From positions 1 to 16,599 of the forward strand of contig JAIXXU010000126.1 of the NCBI GenBank assembly GCA_027490595.1: 16,599 nucleotides of DNA. The letters run 5' to 3'. Position numbers and translations under genes: made by a program. The notes under the pieces were generated by a model, which worked only from the letters and a program-made list of their open reading frames with translations, was not told the DNA's origin and searched no databases. The stretch is from Pseudomonadota bacterium. GTDB taxonomy: Bacteria > Bdellovibrionota_B > Oligoflexia > Silvanigrellales > Silvanigrellaceae. Positions 14,602 through 16,599 of the stretch are shown here, piece after piece (the first letter of the stretch is position 1; every line of letters starts with the position of its first letter).

Positions 14602-16209
14602 ATGCCTATCAATTCTCGTTCAACTAATTTTGCTAGTCAGTTAGGTCAAAAAGCTCGTCGTTTTATGGTTGCTGGGGTTTCAACAGCGGCCCTCTTCGGC
14701 GTGATTTCTGCTGGCGTGATTATGTTTTTTCCACAAGAGCTCACAAAAATTAGAGATGTTCTCAGTGCTCAGGCTGCTACTTATAAGTTACCGGCATCCG
14801 CGGGGCCATCCTCTGCTGCAAGTCCAGACGTGGCTTTTTTGCGTTCTTTTTCTAGAGTTTTTTCTAATTTGGCTAAGGAAACTCGGCCTGCTTTAATTAT
14901 GATTATTGCTGAAAAAAAGGTGACGGTGAATCAACAGCAAATTGGGGAAGATTTCTTTTTCCCCTTTATCCCTCCAGAGTTTGGTGGGGGTTCGCCATTT
15001 CCCCGCGGGAGGCGTCAACAAGGAATCGAAACGGATGCTGGCTCTGGATTTTTTGTAGATTTGAGCAATGGCTATGCCATTACTAACAATCATGTGATTG
15101 ATGGGGCTGAAAAAATTTCGGTGACCACCTTTGACAATCATAAATACAACGCAAAAGTAGTAGGAACAGCAAAAAATCTCGACATTGCCGTTTTAAAGCT
15201 TATTGACTTTAAGCCTAATGCTTCTTTGAAGCAGTTGAGTTTAGCGGATTCTGACAAAGTAGAAGTAGGAGATTGGGTAGTAGCTTTAGGTGCTCCTTTC
15301 GAACTTCCTCAAACCTTAACAATGGGTGTTGTCAGCGCTGTCAAACGTTCTGGCGATGTCCTTGGATTAAATGGCCCAAATAGCTTTATCCAAACCGATG
15401 CCCCCATCAACCCTGGAAATTCCGGTGGTCCTCTCGTGGGTATAGATGGGCAAGCTGTTGGGATGAATACGGCAATCTTCTCCAAAAACGGAACCAGCGT
15501 GGGAATTGGCTTTGCTATTCCATCTAATACCATTCGACTTGTAGCCGATTCTCTCATCAATAATGGAAAAGTGACTCAAGCATACTTGGGCATTGAGCTT
15601 TATGATGTGACAAAGCTTGGGGCAAAAGCCTTGAAAGAAATGAAAATTGATTCAAATATTGAAGGTGGTCTTGTGATGCGAGTCCTTCCTGGTAGTCCAG
15701 CTGCAAAGGCAGGTTTGCGTCCCTATGATATTATTCATACTATTAATGGAGCTGTTGTTCATTCCCCTTCGGAAATACAGTCTCAAATTATGTTTTTAAA
15801 GCCAGGAACTTCAATTAAGCTTGGCATTTTAAGAAATAATCAACAAAAAATGTTGATAGCAAATGTTGCTGAAGCTCCAACTCATACCTTTGATAAATCT
15901 GAGAAAAATCAATCTCAAAGCCCAAGGCTTGAGAGTGAATTAAGAATGAAGTATGGAATTTTACTTTCTTCAGACAAACCTAAAAATGGCCAAGGTGTTC
16001 AAATTGAGAGAGTAGAAGCAAATTCTTTGGCAGAAATGGCAGGCTTGCAATCAGGAGACGTTATTCTTCAAATCAATAAAAAAGATGTGAGTTCACTTGG
16101 GGATGTGAGTAAGCTTCTTGATGATACCAAGAAGTCTGGGTCAGGAGCTCTTTTTTTACTGGTAGAGCGTGATGGCAACCAATCAGCAATTATTTTACAA
16201 GTGCAATAA
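14602..16209 (+). CDS. degP: HtrA/DegP-family serine endoprotease with two PDZ domains
   Basis: A 535-residue protease of the HtrA family, which degrades or refolds damaged proteins in the periplasm. A basic N-terminus (1-20) precedes a membrane segment VAGVSTAALFGVISAGVIMFF (23-43). An AQA at 56-58 could be a cleavage site, so it may be secreted or stay anchored. The trypsin-like domain has the triad His164 (AITNNHVIDGA), Asp194 (NLDIAVLKL) and Ser274 (PGNSGGPL). PDZ1 spans about 315-415 (AYLGIELYDVT...GSPAAKAGLRPYDIIHTING), and PDZ2 about 440-530 (NSLAEMAGLQSGDVILQINK). A Phe/Pro/Gly-rich LA-loop-like region lies at 117-136. A GGGGGA ribosome site is 8 nt upstream. DegP, DegQ or MucD are all possible names. 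Length exceeds E. coli DegP (474), mostly through the N-terminal extension and the inter-PDZ linker. Confidence 0.93.
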   Translation: MPINSRSTNFASQLGQKARRFMVAGVSTAALFGVISAGVIMFFPQELTKIRDVLSAQAATYKLPASAGPSSAASPDVAFLRSFSRVFSNLAKETRPALIMIIAEKKVTVNQQQIGEDFFFPFIPPEFGGGSPFPRGRRQQGIETDAGSGFFVDLSNGYAITNNHVIDGAEKISVTTFDNHKYNAKVVGTAKNLDIAVLKLIDFKPNASLKQLSLADSDKVEVGDWVVALGAPFELPQTLTMGVVSAVKRSGDVLGLNGPNSFIQTDAPINPGNSGGPLVGIDGQAVGMNTAIFSKNGTSVGIGFAIPSNTIRLVADSLINNGKVTQAYLGIELYDVTKLGAKALKEMKIDSNIEGGLVMRVLPGSPAAKAGLRPYDIIHTINGAVVHSPSEIQSQIMFLKPGTSIKLGILRNNQQKMLIANVAEAPTHTFDKSEKNQSQSPRLESELRMKYGILLSSDKPKNGQGVQIERVEANSLAEMAGLQSGDVILQINKKDVSSLGDVSKLLDDTKKSGSGALFLLVERDGNQSAIILQVQ

Positions 16210-16280
16210 GACTGACGGCCTTTTTGTTCCAAAATGAGTGTGATTTGGTTATTCTTCTCAACTTTTTGGGAGGTTGGTTT

Positions 16281-16517
16281 ATGATTCGTAGTTTTCTTGC
16301 TTTTGTAGTCTTTGGAATTTTGTGGCTGTTTTTATTTTCGACGCCCATCGGTGAGCATGGTAAAAAATTGTATGATTTGGGTTACTATTATCTAGTGGAC
16401 AATTCTCTTGTTCATCAAATAAGGGACATTATTTTTACCTCAGCGCACAAAACTGAGCAGAAAGCCTCTGATGTTGTGAATGATGTTCTTCAAAAAGCTG
16501 ATAAACACTTGCCTTAG
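16281..16517 (+). CDS. Small single-span membrane protein
   Basis: A 78-residue protein beginning MIRSFLAFVVFGILWLFLFS, one membrane segment (about 3-20), followed by a soluble tail with Gly-Lys-Lys and a helical, charged C-terminus (TEQKASDVVNDVLQKADKHL). GGGAGG sits 7 nt before the ATG at 16281. A longer frame from a TTG at 16224 is less likely. The tail probably faces the periplasm, because the N-terminus is short, but the basic Arg3 and lack of a clear signal cleavage site leave topology open. It lies 71 nt downstream of the protease gene on the same strand, with no terminator seen between, so it may share that message. I do not recognise a family. Confidence 0.65.
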   Translation: MIRSFLAFVVFGILWLFLFSTPIGEHGKKLYDLGYYYLVDNSLVHQIRDIIFTSAHKTEQKASDVVNDVLQKADKHLP

Positions 16518-16599
16518 TATTTTTTTTCTTTTTTGCCTTGACGTTCTTTTCTCCCCGCTTACCTTATCAATCACAAGTTTACTATTTCACTGGTTAAAA

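Noticed and set aside
16518..16599. TTGACG near the right edge as a promoter
   Set aside because: No acceptable -10 hexamer at 16-18 nt spacing, and the downstream gene is outside the window.

Overview
The window is a stretch of ordinary chromosome from an AT-rich, Gram-negative bacterium. A glycosyltransferase family 9 (LPS heptosyltransferase-type) gene, a periplasmic HtrA protease and several signal peptides point to a two-membrane cell. The mix of ScpA, a FadN-type beta-oxidation protein and many proteins only distantly like their E. coli relatives suggests Bdellovibrionota or former Deltaproteobacteria. That placement is inference only. I see no transposase, integrase, phage gene, tRNA, rRNA or CRISPR array.

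Left part (1-2277, minus strand): the 5' part of a secreted protein gene that runs off the window edge, then a small histidine-containing membrane protein overlapping a GT9 glycosyltransferase. Centre-left (2352-6659, plus strand): scpA; a clear sigma70 promoter and about 150 nt leader ahead of rplM-rpsI; an intrinsic terminator; an 85-residue protein of unknown function; a dicarboxylate/amino-acid:cation symporter with unusual substrate-site residues; and a glyoxalase II whose start lies 3 nt after the transporter stop.

Centre-right (6668-14462, minus strand): about 7.8 kb of co-directional lipid genes. In transcription order they are fadN-like (3-hydroxyacyl-CoA dehydrogenase/enoyl-CoA hydratase), fadA (thiolase), an unknown 132-residue protein, a secreted NTF2/SnoaL-like protein, an FAD-dependent oxidoreductase, a DUF1365 protein and a cyclopropane-fatty-acid-synthase-like methyltransferase. 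The last three overlap by 4 nt each (ATGA) and so form one translationally coupled unit. The methyltransferase lacks two of the residues that bind bicarbonate in E. coli Cfa. It may therefore make a methylated or otherwise modified acyl chain rather than a cyclopropane. The beta-oxidation genes just upstream could degrade or recycle acyl chains. This block is the best candidate for a less-described system.

Right part (14533-16517, plus strand): a divergent sigma70-like promoter, a DegP/HtrA protease with two PDZ domains, and a 78-residue single-span membrane protein. The final 82 bases hold nothing I can name.
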